Shown piece by piece: positions 49,636 through 58,317 of a stretch of DNA of 64,000 nt (position 1 is its first letter; each line of letters opens with the position of its first letter). The stretch is from Candidatus Sulfopaludibacter sp. SbA3 (lineage in GTDB: Bacteria > Pseudomonadota > Alphaproteobacteria > Caulobacterales > Hyphomonadaceae), in assembly GCA_945888325.1 (NCBI GenBank), contig CAMDAC010000002.1, positions 1 to 64,000 of the forward strand, in the 5' to 3' direction. Under the pieces are notes generated by a model. The model was given only the letters and a program-made list of their open reading frames with translations, did no database searches and was not told where the DNA came from. A program made the position numbers and the translations under genes.

Positions 49636-50349
49636 GTGGACGCAGCCAGAATCCTGATCACCGGACTTCGCTGGGCCGCCCTCGCGCTCATCGCCGCGTT
49701 GATCTGCGCCTTCTGGTATCTGGGCGCGGCCTGGCTGTCGGGCGCGTTGCAGCTTTCCGGCCGGACGGCGCATCTGCCACCCGCCAAGCCCGCCGCCTAT
49801 CTCTGCGAGGCCGCCTTCCATACCGACATCGCCCTGCCGCTCGACGGCGAAGTGATCAACTGGCGCAAGGAATTCCGCGGCCTGATCCCGGAGTACCTGC
49901 CCCGCGACACCTATCTCCTGTTCGGCTGGGGCGACTCGGTCTTCTTCACGAAAGTTCTGTACCCGGAGGACCTGACCCCCTCCCGCGCCCTCACAGCCCT
50001 CGCCGGCATGAACCCGGTCGCGATGCGCATCGTGCCGGTCTACGGATCGGATGTTCGCAGCGTCTGCAAGCCCCTGCGCGGCGGGCAAGGCACGAAAGCG
50101 GTGCTCATCGACGAAATCCTGAAGAGCCTGAAAAAGGATGCCGACGGCGCCTACCGGCCGATCGAGACGAGCGTGCCCGGCGAGCTGCTGCTCTCCGCCA
50201 GAGGCCGCTACAGCCCTTTCAACACCTGCAACCAGTGGACCGCCACCGCACTCGGCAAGGCCGGCCTGCCGCGCGCCGCCTTTGCGCCCTTCGCCTGGAG
50301 CGTGACGGAGCCGCTGGACCGAATGGAAGAAAACGACAAGGATGGCTGA
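49636..50349 (+). CDS. DUF2459 membrane-associated protein
   Basis: 237 residues. One N-terminal membrane helix (WAALALIAALICAFWYLGAAWL), then the DUF2459 core: FHTDIALPLDGEVINWRKEF, YLLFGWGDSVFFTKV, and the C-terminal YSPFNTCNQWTATAL, whose His/Cys/Asn-type residues look catalytic. Function not established. GTG 49636 with AGGGGAGA 6 nt upstream; no ATG fits. Its end overlaps the fucosidase start by 8 nt. First gene of a four-gene rightward operon. Confidence 0.85.
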   Translation: MDAARILITGLRWAALALIAALICAFWYLGAAWLSGALQLSGRTAHLPPAKPAAYLCEAAFHTDIALPLDGEVINWRKEFRGLIPEYLPRDTYLLFGWGDSVFFTKVLYPEDLTPSRALTALAGMNPVAMRIVPVYGSDVRSVCKPLRGGQGTKAVLIDEILKSLKKDADGAYRPIETSVPGELLLSARGRYSPFNTCNQWTATALGKAGLPRAAFAPFAWSVTEPLDRMEENDKDG

Positions 50350-51466
50350 CAGCGAAACGCGCCCCTGCCCTGAATGGTATGCTAAGCCGCAGCTCGGCAT
50401 CTTCATCCATTGGGGCATCTTCACGATCCCCGCATGGGCCCCGCGCGGGCGCGCCATCCATGACCTGATCGGCGACGACTATGACATGAGCGCCGTGCTG
50501 ACCCCGTACTCGGAATGGTACGAGAATGCGATGCGCGTCGAAGGCAGCCCCACGCGCGCGCGGCACAAACAGCTCTACGGCGACAAACCGTTCACGGACT
50601 TCCGGCCGGAATTCGATGCCGCCTCCCAGAGTTTCGACGCAGAGGCCTGGGCGGATTTCTTCGTGGCTTGCGGCGCGACCTATGTCGTGTTCGTCACCAA
50701 GCATCATGACGGCTACTGCCTCTGGCCGACCGATGTGCCCAATCCCCATCGTCCCGGCTGGAACACGACCCGCGATTTCACCGGCGAACTCGCTGACGCT
50801 GTCCGCGCGCGCGGCCTTCGGTTCGGCGTCTATTATTCCGGCGGCCTCGACTGGACCTTTCGCAACACACCGATCGCCAACATCGGCGCCATGTTCGCCT
50901 GTGTGCCAACGGAGCAGGACTACCGCGACTATGCCCTGGCGCAGGCCAAGGAACTGATCGACCGCTACAAACCGTCCGTCTTCTGGAACGACATCTGCTG
51001 GCCGGACGTGGACGGCGTGATCGCGCTCCATGACTACTACTACGCCGCCGTGCCGGACGGCGTGACCAACGACCGCTGGCTCGCCGCCACCGACTTCTTC
51101 AACTCATTGCGCGAGCCCGAATCCCGCGCCAGTTTCAATGCCATGCTGAAGGCGCGCACCGCCGGCGGAAAGCAGGAAGAGACCCCCGCCCCGTTCGGCG
51201 ATTTCCGCTGCGTCGAATTCGGCCTCGGCGCCATTCCGAAGACGCAGAAGTGGGAGTCCTGCCGCGGCCTCGGTCTCGGCTTCGGCTACAATACCGACGA
51301 GCTTCCGGAAGATTTTCTGGATGCGCAGGGGTTGATTGATCTTTACACGGACGTCACCACCAAGCGCGGCAACCTGCTGATCAATATAGGCCCCCGCGCC
51401 GATGGCTCGATCCCTGAGCTCCAGTCCGCGCCGCTGCTTGCCCTCGGCAAAATCCTCGGGCGATGA
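50342..51466 (+). CDS. Alpha-L-fucosidase-like glycoside hydrolase (GH29)
   Basis: 374 residues. GH29 catalytic domain: LGIFIHWGIFTIPAWAP, ATYVVFVTKHHDGYCLWP with the conserved HHDG, and VFWNDICWP, whose Asp is the expected nucleophile. NLLINIGPRADGSI closes the barrel. There is no signal peptide, so it acts in the cytoplasm, unlike most secreted fucosidases. The usual C-terminal beta-sandwich domain is missing. Overlaps DUF2459 by 8 nt and the zinc-ribbon gene by 4 nt. Confidence 0.88.
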   Translation: MADSETRPCPEWYAKPQLGIFIHWGIFTIPAWAPRGRAIHDLIGDDYDMSAVLTPYSEWYENAMRVEGSPTRARHKQLYGDKPFTDFRPEFDAASQSFDAEAWADFFVACGATYVVFVTKHHDGYCLWPTDVPNPHRPGWNTTRDFTGELADAVRARGLRFGVYYSGGLDWTFRNTPIANIGAMFACVPTEQDYRDYALAQAKELIDRYKPSVFWNDICWPDVDGVIALHDYYYAAVPDGVTNDRWLAATDFFNSLREPESRASFNAMLKARTAGGKQEETPAPFGDFRCVEFGLGAIPKTQKWESCRGLGLGFGYNTDELPEDFLDAQGLIDLYTDVTTKRGNLLINIGPRADGSIPELQSAPLLALGKILGR

Positions 51467-51696
51467 CCCGCCTCCAGAAACTCCTGCTCGCCTTCCTGCC
51501 AGCGCACCGCCGCGCCGACGCCGAGGCAGAATCGCGCCAATGGAAAATCATCTGCGCCGCCTGCGGCCACGCAACCTCCATCTGGGACATGGGCGGTGTC
51601 CGCTATGGCACTTCGGGGAAATCGCTCACCTGGGGCCGCTGCAAGGCTTGCGGAAAGCGCGGCAGGCACACCGTCCGGAAAGACACCGGCAACTGA
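51463..51696 (+). CDS. Small zinc-ribbon protein
   Basis: 77 residues. Two CxxC pairs (CAAC at 31-34, CKAC at 60-63) separated by ~26 residues form a probable zinc ribbon; the N-terminus is a short amphipathic LQKLLLAFLPAHRR helix. Not recognised as a named family. ATGA overlap with the GH29 gene and 10 nt before the SDR gene, so translationally linked to both. Confidence 0.75.
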   Translation: MTRLQKLLLAFLPAHRRADAEAESRQWKIICAACGHATSIWDMGGVRYGTSGKSLTWGRCKACGKRGRHTVRKDTGN

Positions 51697-51706
51697 AAGA
51701 CACGCC

Positions 51707-52489
51707 ATGATCGACTATGCCAACAAGACAGTCCTCGTCACCGGCGGCGCCTCCGGCATCGGCAAGGCGCTCGCCGAGGCCTTCGTGGCGCGCGGCGCCG
51801 AGGTCATCATCGCCGACCGGCAGGCCGAGGCTGCCGAGGCCGTCGCTGCCAGCCTGAACGGCCTCGCCATTGCCTGCGACCTGTCGGACCCGGCCGCGCC
51901 GGCGGCGCTCCTTGAACGCGCTTTTGCATGGCGGGGCCGGCTCGATCTGGTCTGCGCCAACGCGGGTTATGGCCGCAACAAGCGGATCATCAAGGACCCC
52001 TTCGACGAGGCGGCGATGAACATGTTCGCGGTAAATCTCTTTGCGCCGTTGCGCCTGGCGCAGGCCTACGCTGCCGCGCTCACCGCCGCTGGCCAGAGAG
52101 GCCGGTTGATGATCACCGGTTCGGAAAACTCCCTCAGCCTGCCGGGCGGCGTGCGGCGCAACGGCCTGGCCGCCTACGGGGCCACCAAGCACGGCGTGCT
52201 GATCATGGCCGAGTGGTTGCACGAGGAACTGCGCGGCGAGACGATGGACGTCCACATCCTCCTGCCGGGCGGTGTCTACACGCCGCTGATCGCAAAGCAC
52301 ATCCCGGACCCGAAGGACCTGCCCCCCGAGATGCACATCATCCTGCCGGAGCGCTGCGCCGAGATCGCCCTGAAGGGCATGGACCTCGGCCTGTTCTACA
52401 TCCCGACGCACGCCCATATCGCCGACGATATGCGCCCACGCACGGACGGTGTGGCAGATGCCCTCAAGGCGCTTGGCCTCGCGCCCTAG
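51707..52489 (+). CDS. Short-chain dehydrogenase/reductase
   Basis: 260 residues. Classical SDR: cofactor motif TGGASGIGKAL (residues ~12-22), NAGYG, catalytic Ser in MITGSENSLSL, and YGATKHG with the active-site Tyr and Lys. The ADR following strand 2 suggests NAD(H). Substrate unknown. ATG 51707; the frame opens at 51596. Last gene of the DUF2459-GH29-ribbon-SDR operon. Its stop shares three bases with the stop of the convergent cold-shock-like gene. Confidence 0.9.
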   Translation: MIDYANKTVLVTGGASGIGKALAEAFVARGAEVIIADRQAEAAEAVAASLNGLAIACDLSDPAAPAALLERAFAWRGRLDLVCANAGYGRNKRIIKDPFDEAAMNMFAVNLFAPLRLAQAYAAALTAAGQRGRLMITGSENSLSLPGGVRRNGLAAYGATKHGVLIMAEWLHEELRGETMDVHILLPGGVYTPLIAKHIPDPKDLPPEMHIILPERCAEIALKGMDLGLFYIPTHAHIADDMRPRTDGVADALKALGLAP

Positions 52490-52956
52490 CCAGCCCGCTT
52501 GGTCTCCGGAATCCGCTCGACCACCACTGCCACCGGCTTGCGGCGCGCGCCATGCCGGCCCTTGAAGCGGACTGGCTCGCCCACGCGCGGCGCGCGTTTG
52601 AAGTCGGCCGCCTGGAAGCGGACGTGTCCTTTGACCCGGTCGCAGCGGATGTAGCCGAAGTCGCGCTGGCGGTCATAGTGGATCACGTTGCCGGAGACCC
52701 ATTCCTCCGGATCCAGATCCGGCGCCGCGCCGGCTGCCACTTTCGCCTGCGGTTTGCCGGCGGTCGGCTGGCCCGCGACCGGTTTGGACGCCGCCGCCTT
52801 CGGCGCGCGTTTCTTGCCGAACGCCGCCAGCATCATCACGACCGGCACGACGAAGCAGACGACGACCACGCCAGCCAGCACCGCCAGCTTCGCGCCATCG
52901 CCCCAGTCCGCCGGAAACAGATCCAGTGCCCGGCCAAGCATCGTTTCAAGTTCCAA
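52486..52956 (-). CDS. Membrane-anchored cold-shock-like domain protein
   Basis: 156 residues. N-terminal membrane helix (LAVLAGVVVVCFVVPVVMMLAA), an Ala/Lys/Pro linker (KKRAPKAAASKPVAGQPTAG), then a C-terminal OB/CSD-like domain: GNVIHYDRQRDFGYIRCD, KGHVRFQAADFKRAP, GEPVRFK. This pattern (G-x-V...GFGYI...VRF) matches a cold-shock domain fused to a membrane anchor. TTG 52956 has GGGAGG 5 nt upstream; ATG 52941 is the alternative. RNA binding is inferred from the fold. Confidence 0.8.
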   Translation of the reverse strand: MELETMLGRALDLFPADWGDGAKLAVLAGVVVVCFVVPVVMMLAAFGKKRAPKAAASKPVAGQPTAGKPQAKVAAGAAPDLDPEEWVSGNVIHYDRQRDFGYIRCDRVKGHVRFQAADFKRAPRVGEPVRFKGRHGARRKPVAVVVERIPETKRAG

Positions 52957-53050
52957 GAAAGCCTCCCTCAAAGCTGCCTTTGCTTAGGAGACTCGCGCCC
53001 GGCCACCTAGCCTGCCGCGCGCATCTGCCTTGGGGAAATCAGCCACTGCC

Positions 53051-54862
53051 TTAAATTCGGGCACACGCCGCCTTGAGCCAGTCCTTGACCTCGCCTTCGA
53101 GCTTGCGGTTCAGCAATTTCCAGACGCGCTTGTGGTAGTCGTTGACATAGGCCCGCTCCTCTTTCGAGAGCAGTTTCACGTCGATCAACCGCCGCGCCAG
53201 CGGCGCGAAGGTGAGGCATTCGAAGCCCAGCATCGGGATTTCGCCGCCGGGAATGTCGGCGGCCGGTGTCACGTATTGCAGGTTCTCGATCCGGATGCCG
53301 TACTCGCCCGCCTTGTAGAAGCCCGGCTCGTTGGAGACGATCATGCCCGGCATCAGCGGCACCGCGTTCCACACTTTCGCGATTCTGTGCGGGCCTTCGT
53401 GCACGCCGAGATACACGCCTACGCCGTGGCCCGTGCCATGCTGGTAATCCAGCCCCGCCTGATACAGTGCATGGCGCGCGAGGATATCGAGATGCGTGCC
53501 GGTCGTGCCCGCGGGGAAGCGGACGGCGGCCAGCGCGATATGCCCCTTCAGCACCAGCGTATAATGCCGGATCATGTCCTTCGAAGGCTCTCCGATCGGC
53601 ACCGTGCGCGTCACGTCGGTCGTCCCGTCGAGATACTGCCCGCCGCTATCGATCAGGAACAGCGAGCCGCGCGCCAGTTTCCGGTTGGACGCCGTCGAGA
53701 CGCGATAGTGCGGCAGCGCGCCGTTCGGCCCTGCCCCGGAGATCGACGGGAAGGAGAGGTCATTCAGGTTGCCGAGGTCCTCGCGGAAGGCCTCGAGCTT
53801 CATCACCGTATCGATCTCGGTGACCTCGCCCGACTGCGCCTCGGTATCCAGCCAGTGCAGGAAACGCGTCAGCGCCACGCCGTCGCGCGCATGTGCCGCC
53901 GTCGTGCCCTTGATCTCCGCCGCGTTCTTGCACGCGCGCGGCAGCGCCACGGGATCCCGCTGACGCAGGATTTTCGCGCCCGAAGATGCGAGCCGGTCAA
54001 AGAACCAGGCCGACGCCACATCGGGGTCGAGGCTCACCGTCTTTCCCGAAAGCGACGACAACCCGTCCTCCAGCTGCGACAGCGGCCGCAGGGTGACTGT
54101 ATTGCCAAGATGCCGGCGCAGCGCGCCGTCGGTCTTCGCCTCGTCGATGAAAAGTTCTGCCGAACCATCCGCATACAGAATGGCACGGCCCAGCGGCAGC
54201 GGCGTGCAGCTTACGTCCCCGCCCCGGATGTTGAAGGCCCAGGCGAGCGAGGCCGGCGAAGTCAGCACCGCCGCGTCCGCGCCGTCCTTTGCCAGCTGCA
54301 CGCCCACAGCTTCCAGCTTGTCGGTGTGCGCAGCGCCCGCATGTTTCACGGCGTGCGGCACGACCTTTTCCATCGGCTGCGGCGGGCGGCCCTTCCAGGC
54401 CTTGTCGATCGGGTTCTCGGTCACCGCGACCAGAACGCAGCCAGACTTGGCCGCCGCCACGCCCAGCGCCGCCACATCGTTCGGACTCATCAGGCGCGGA
54501 TCATAGCCGACGCGCTTGCCCATCAGGTTCTGCTTCGCCAGCCATCCAAACGCGCCGGGATCAGGAATCCCTTCGACGTCTACCAGTGCCGCATCGGTCT
54601 GGTCCGCCGCCTGCAGCGTGTAGCGCCCGTCGGCAAACAGCACCGCCTTGTCGGTGAACACGAAGGCCGCGCCGAACGAGCCGGTAAACCCGGTCGCCCA
54701 GGCGAGGCGCTCGTTGGCGTCCGGCAGGTACTCGTTCTGGTATTCGTCGTCATGCGGCACGTAGAGGCCATCCAGGCCTTGCGCGGCGAGTTCACGGCGG
54801 AGGAGCGGAAGATGGGTCCGACCGTCTTGCGGCCCACCCTTGATGTCGAATGTCTGTCTCAT
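53051..54862 (-). CDS. pepP: Xaa-Pro aminopeptidase (M24B)
   Basis: 603 residues, the long three-domain form. Two creatinase-like N-terminal domains (residues 1-305) and a pita-bread catalytic domain with metal ligands in DSGGQYLDGTTDVTRT (two Asp), GTGHGVG (His), SNEPGFY (Glu) and FECLTF (Glu). Removes an N-terminal residue before proline; cytoplasmic. ATG 54862; no gene on the same strand is close, so probably monocistronic. Gene symbol is by family, not orthology to E. coli PepP. Confidence 0.93.
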   Translation of the reverse strand: MRQTFDIKGGPQDGRTHLPLLRRELAAQGLDGLYVPHDDEYQNEYLPDANERLAWATGFTGSFGAAFVFTDKAVLFADGRYTLQAADQTDAALVDVEGIPDPGAFGWLAKQNLMGKRVGYDPRLMSPNDVAALGVAAAKSGCVLVAVTENPIDKAWKGRPPQPMEKVVPHAVKHAGAAHTDKLEAVGVQLAKDGADAAVLTSPASLAWAFNIRGGDVSCTPLPLGRAILYADGSAELFIDEAKTDGALRRHLGNTVTLRPLSQLEDGLSSLSGKTVSLDPDVASAWFFDRLASSGAKILRQRDPVALPRACKNAAEIKGTTAAHARDGVALTRFLHWLDTEAQSGEVTEIDTVMKLEAFREDLGNLNDLSFPSISGAGPNGALPHYRVSTASNRKLARGSLFLIDSGGQYLDGTTDVTRTVPIGEPSKDMIRHYTLVLKGHIALAAVRFPAGTTGTHLDILARHALYQAGLDYQHGTGHGVGVYLGVHEGPHRIAKVWNAVPLMPGMIVSNEPGFYKAGEYGIRIENLQYVTPAADIPGGEIPMLGFECLTFAPLARRLIDVKLLSKEERAYVNDYHKRVWKLLNRKLEGEVKDWLKAACARI

Positions 54863-55027
54863 GCCCCTCTCTTAACGCGCTGCGGCGCTGCCGGAAAGCA
54901 AGTGAGCTATGCAATGTTTCATGGCAAATCCCCGTCTGCCATACTGTTTTGTTTACGCGCCACCCTATATAGGGGGCACACGGATTAATGCTGCACCGCA
55001 GCAATTCAAGGTAAACAAGGTATTAAC

Positions 55028-55201
55028 ATGAAATTCGACTTCAGCATCCGCCCCGCCGCCGAAATCCCGGCGCGTGAAGCGCTTCGCCCGGTCCCTGCCA
55101 CTGAAGGGGCGGCTTCGCCCGTCGCTCAAGGCGCACCGGTTTCGGAAATCAGCTTGCTGGCCCGCCGCCAGTCCCGCCTCGCCCGCCGCGCCACGCGGTA
55201 A
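55028..55201 (+). CDS. Small hypothetical protein with basic C-terminus
   Basis: 57 residues: MKFDFSIRPAAEIPAREALR at the N-terminus and LLARRQSRLARRATR at the C-terminus. Not recognised. AAGG lies 8 nt before the ATG, and a TATATA sequence (54966-54971, in a CCCTATATAGGG palindrome) is about 60 nt upstream, a possible promoter or operator. If it is not real, 54863-55331 would be a 469-nt stretch without genes. The 130 nt after it are C-rich, with a weak CCCTCCC/GGGAGGG hairpin at 55306-55330. Confidence 0.5.
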   Translation: MKFDFSIRPAAEIPAREALRPVPATEGAASPVAQGAPVSEISLLARRQSRLARRATR

Positions 55202-55331
55202 GCCTTCCACTCGCTGTCCCGGAGCGTCCGGGCCAGCCACCTGCATCGCAGACCGGCGCGCCTCCCCCTCCCACCGCACCGGTACGATCCCCTCGCCGCC
55301 CATCCCCCTCCCGGGATGCGGCGGGGAGGGT

Positions 55332-56189
55332 TTACCCCTTCTTCGCGAACACCAGCGTCGACCAGCCGTCGCGCTTGATCTTGCGCTGGAACAGCATGCC
55401 GTGCCCCTCGAACGCCGCGCGGACAGGGCCTGCCTGATGGTGAAGAAGGCCTGAGAGAATGATCGCCGCGCCCGGCGCCGACAGGCGCTGGATTTCCGGC
55501 GCGAGGCCGATCAGCGGCTTCATGAGGATGTTCGCGAACACCGTGTCGTACGGCCCGAGACGTCGCATGTTCGGCGTGTTCGCGCCGCGCACATGGTGAA
55601 CGAAAAACCGGCTCACCTTGTTCTTGCGCGCGTTCTCCCGCGCGACGAACACCGAGTCCCGGTCGATGTCGCTGCCTGTTGCCAGCTCCGCGCCCACCTT
55701 AAGCGCCGCAATCGCCAGCACGCCCGATCCGGTGCCGAGATCCAGCACCCGGCCGACCTTGCGCCGGCGCCGCACGTCCGCCAGCGCCAGCAGGCAGCCG
55801 AGCGTCGTGCCATGATGTCCGGTGCCGAACGCGGGGCCGGCCTCGATCAGCACGGCAGTTTTTCCCGGTGAGGTCGCGGCCAGCGCATGGCTGCCGACGA
55901 CGACAAACCGGCCGGCATTCACCGGCGGCAGGCCCTCCAGCGACAGGGTCACCCAGTCGCGCTCGACGATCTCCTCGATCCGCGCGGTCAGCTCCGGCAC
56001 GGTCTCCTCGATCAGCGCGACGCACGCCTCGGCGTCCTCCAGCGTTTCGGCGAACGCATCAAGGCGCCAGGCGCCGCGCGAATCTTCCTTCGCATCCACG
56101 GCGCCGGCCGGTGACGGGTCGGCCCAGGCGAGGGCTTCCCAGGCGGTTTCAATCGGCCCGCGCGGGCCCTTTGCGGTGATCTGATACAT
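55332..56189 (-). CDS. prmA: Ribosomal protein L11 methyltransferase
   Basis: 285 residues. SAM-dependent methyltransferase that modifies bL11/uL11. N-terminal substrate-recognition region, then AFGTGHHGTTLGC, motif I VLDLGTGSGVLAIAA, GSDIDRDSV and the (D/N)PPY-like FANILMKPL catalytic motif. The start MYQITAKGPR at ATG 56189 is preferred to the open frame upstream to 56237. 128-nt gap to the divergent PRC-barrel gene. Confidence 0.93.
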   Translation of the reverse strand: MYQITAKGPRGPIETAWEALAWADPSPAGAVDAKEDSRGAWRLDAFAETLEDAEACVALIEETVPELTARIEEIVERDWVTLSLEGLPPVNAGRFVVVGSHALAATSPGKTAVLIEAGPAFGTGHHGTTLGCLLALADVRRRRKVGRVLDLGTGSGVLAIAALKVGAELATGSDIDRDSVFVARENARKNKVSRFFVHHVRGANTPNMRRLGPYDTVFANILMKPLIGLAPEIQRLSAPGAAIILSGLLHHQAGPVRAAFEGHGMLFQRKIKRDGWSTLVFAKKG

Positions 56190-56317
56190 GGCGCGGGGCG
56201 TTAGCAGGGCAGCGCCCGTAAGGAAAGGGCGCGGCAAAACTGAAGCAGAATTAACGCAACCCCTGCGCGCCTGCGGCGTTGCTTGTGTATCTGTAACTCA
56301 AGCATCGGAGAAATCTC

Positions 56318-56683
56318 ATGGTCACCCAAACCGGACACACCACCGCCATCCGCGCCAGCCGCACGATCGGCACCAGCGTGTACAACACGCAGGGCGAGAA
56401 GATCGGCAAGGTCGAAGACATCGTGCTGAACAAGACGGACAACTCGATCATGTTTGCGGTCGTCGGCTTCGGCGGCTTTCTCGGCATGGGCGAGAAGTAT
56501 CACCCGGTCCCCTGGTCGGCGCTCGACTATAGCAACGACCGCGATGGCTATGTTGTTCCCTACACCAAGGAACAGCTGCAAGCGGCTCCGGCCGACGACA
56601 TCCAGGAACTGACCCGCAATGACGGTCAGGCCACCCGGGATTCGACCTACAAATACTACAAGGTCGCGCCTTACTGGATGTAA
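56318..56683 (+). CDS. PRC-barrel domain protein
   Basis: 121 residues. A single PRC-barrel: RASRTIGTSVYNTQGEKIGKVEDIVLNK, FAVVGFGGFLGMGEKYHPVPW. Cytoplasmic; role unknown, commonly stress-related or linked to membrane processes. Tail is Tyr/Lys-rich. ATG 56318 follows GGAGAAATC. Intrinsic terminator 23 nt downstream. Confidence 0.92.
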   Translation: MVTQTGHTTAIRASRTIGTSVYNTQGEKIGKVEDIVLNKTDNSIMFAVVGFGGFLGMGEKYHPVPWSALDYSNDRDGYVVPYTKEQLQAAPADDIQELTRNDGQATRDSTYKYYKVAPYWM

Positions 56684-56705
56684 TGTCCAATCAAGGCCTG
56701 CGCGG

Positions 56706-56736
56706 AAGGCGGGAGCTCCCAGGGCTCCCGCCTTTT
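56706..56736 (+). terminator. Intrinsic terminator after the PRC-barrel gene
   Basis: 11-bp inverted repeat AAGGCGGGAGC (56706-56716) / GCTCCCGCCTT (56724-56734) with a 7-nt loop and a short TTTT run (56733-56736). Between the convergent PRC-barrel and Rieske genes; the leftward direction has only two T. Confidence 0.82.
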
Positions 56737-56750
56737 CGTTGTCCGGTGAC

Positions 56751-57782
56751 CTAACCCGGATACCCGGTTTCATGCCGCAGCCGAGCCTGGAACCATGCGA
56801 CCGCCCCTTCATGCCGGGGCGACAAGGGCCCGGCCTTGTAAACGCCGCCCGTGATGTTCCGGTGCACGATCTCGCACATCTCGAGATCCTCCGCCGTCAC
56901 CGCATCGGACAGTTTCAGCATGTCTTCGAGCTCTGCGCCGCGCGCCGGATCGAAGAAGTAGAGATAGTCGAGCCGCGTCTCTTCCGGCCCCACCGGCGAG
57001 ATGCGCTCCATCATCACGCCGTGCTCGTAGACATTGATGCCGAGCCACGGCCAGGCCCAGGCCCAGTAGCCCGAATACACATTGTCCGCCTTGCGGGACG
57101 GCGCCCGGTGCACGGCGATCTCGCCTTCCATGTGCACCGTGTATTTCGCCGAATCGATCTCCGCATCGAGCCCCGGATGGATCAGCGGGACGTGGTAGCC
57201 CTCGAGGTAGTTCTCGACATAAGCCTTCCAGTCACACCGAATCGTATGTGAACGCCGCAGCGCGAAGGGCTGAACCGTTTCATCCGTCCACGATGCATCG
57301 ACCGGTGCCATCATCTGCGCAATAGGCGGCGCAGCCTCGCTGAGCGTGACGAACAGGAATCCCCGCCAGATCTCCATCCGCACCGGCGTCAGCCCATGCT
57401 CGCGCGGATCAAACCCTTCCGCCGCGCCGAAATCCCGCGCCGATTGCAACCGCCCTTCGAACGTGAACCGCCAGCCATGATAGGCGCAGGTGATCGCCCC
57501 GTCGCAATGCCCGTCCGGCGTGGTCGCCAGCGGCCCTGCCCGGTGCGGGCACACGTTGTGGAACGCGCGCACCGCGCCGTCCTTGCCGCGCACCGCCAGC
57601 ACGGAACGCCCGGCAATGTCGTCGGTCAGGAAATCGCCGGCCGCCTTCAGCATGTTCTCATGCCCGATCAGCCGCCAGGCCTTGGCGAATATCGTCTCCC
57701 GCTCCAGCGCAAAGATCTCCACCCGCCCATAGAGCGATGGCTCCAGCGCCCGCACCGGCGGCTTGCCCGGCCCGTCCGCCAT
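56751..57782 (-). CDS. Rieske non-heme iron oxygenase, alpha subunit
   Basis: 343 residues. Rieske [2Fe-2S] ligands CPHRAGPL and CAYHGWRF (C-x-H...C-x2-H), then the catalytic domain with the mononuclear iron facial triad in ENYLEGYHVPLIHPGLD (two His) and a downstream acidic residue. Hydroxylates an aromatic or related substrate with an external ferredoxin and reductase, which are not adjacent. Starts one base into the DUF1330 stop. Confidence 0.92.
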   Translation of the reverse strand: MADGPGKPPVRALEPSLYGRVEIFALERETIFAKAWRLIGHENMLKAAGDFLTDDIAGRSVLAVRGKDGAVRAFHNVCPHRAGPLATTPDGHCDGAITCAYHGWRFTFEGRLQSARDFGAAEGFDPREHGLTPVRMEIWRGFLFVTLSEAAPPIAQMMAPVDASWTDETVQPFALRRSHTIRCDWKAYVENYLEGYHVPLIHPGLDAEIDSAKYTVHMEGEIAVHRAPSRKADNVYSGYWAWAWPWLGINVYEHGVMMERISPVGPEETRLDYLYFFDPARGAELEDMLKLSDAVTAEDLEMCEIVHRNITGGVYKAGPLSPRHEGAVAWFQARLRHETGYPG

Positions 57783-58159
57783 CAGGGCACCACGCCCTCG
57801 ACGACCATCAGCCGCGACACGGTGTTGTCCGTCCGCAGATGAATGATCGCTGCGTATTCAGGCGATTCCAGGAACGCCTTGGCCGCGTCGAAACTGGGAT
57901 ATTCAAGGATCACCACACGTCCCTGCGGCGGCGCGCCTTCGCGGCCTTCAGCCTTGCCGCCCCTTACCAGATATCTTCCGCCTGCCGCGGCCACCATTGG
58001 CGCAACGGCGGCCTTGTAGCCTTCGTAGGCTTCCGGGTTGGTGACGTCGATTTCGACGATGACATAGCCCTTGGGCGGTGTCGCTGCTTCCGGCGCCGGC
58101 GCGGTGGCGCAGCCAGTTGCCAGAACAAACGCCGCGATCGCGGCCAATCCTGCTTTCAT
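57782..58159 (-). CDS. DUF1330 lipoprotein
   Basis: 125 residues. Lipoprotein signal LAAIAAFVLATGC, then a dimeric ferredoxin-like DUF1330 domain: KGYVIVEIDVTNPEAYEGYKA, GRYLVRGG, GRVVILEYPSFDAAKAF. DUF1330 usually lacks a signal, so an exported copy is notable. Translationally coupled (1-nt overlap) to the Rieske oxygenase. Confidence 0.88.
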   Translation of the reverse strand: MKAGLAAIAAFVLATGCATAPAPEAATPPKGYVIVEIDVTNPEAYEGYKAAVAPMVAAAGGRYLVRGGKAEGREGAPPQGRVVILEYPSFDAAKAFLESPEYAAIIHLRTDNTVSRLMVVEGVVP

Positions 58160-58317
58160 GATCTTGTCCTCCCTGCCCGCAAACAGGCCCCATTCCGGCC
58201 TCCGGCGCAATTGGCCAGAGGGCCCGCGTGCCGATTTTTCAGGGTCAGGCCTTTAAATGGCTGACAAAAAGGACTATCTGTTTATCGATAAGAACGAGGA
58301 GCCCCACCGGGACCGCC

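Noticed and set aside
53030-54988. Long plus-strand open frame opposite aminopeptidase P
   Set aside because: Arg/His-rich non-family product; the minus-strand gene has all M24 metal ligands.
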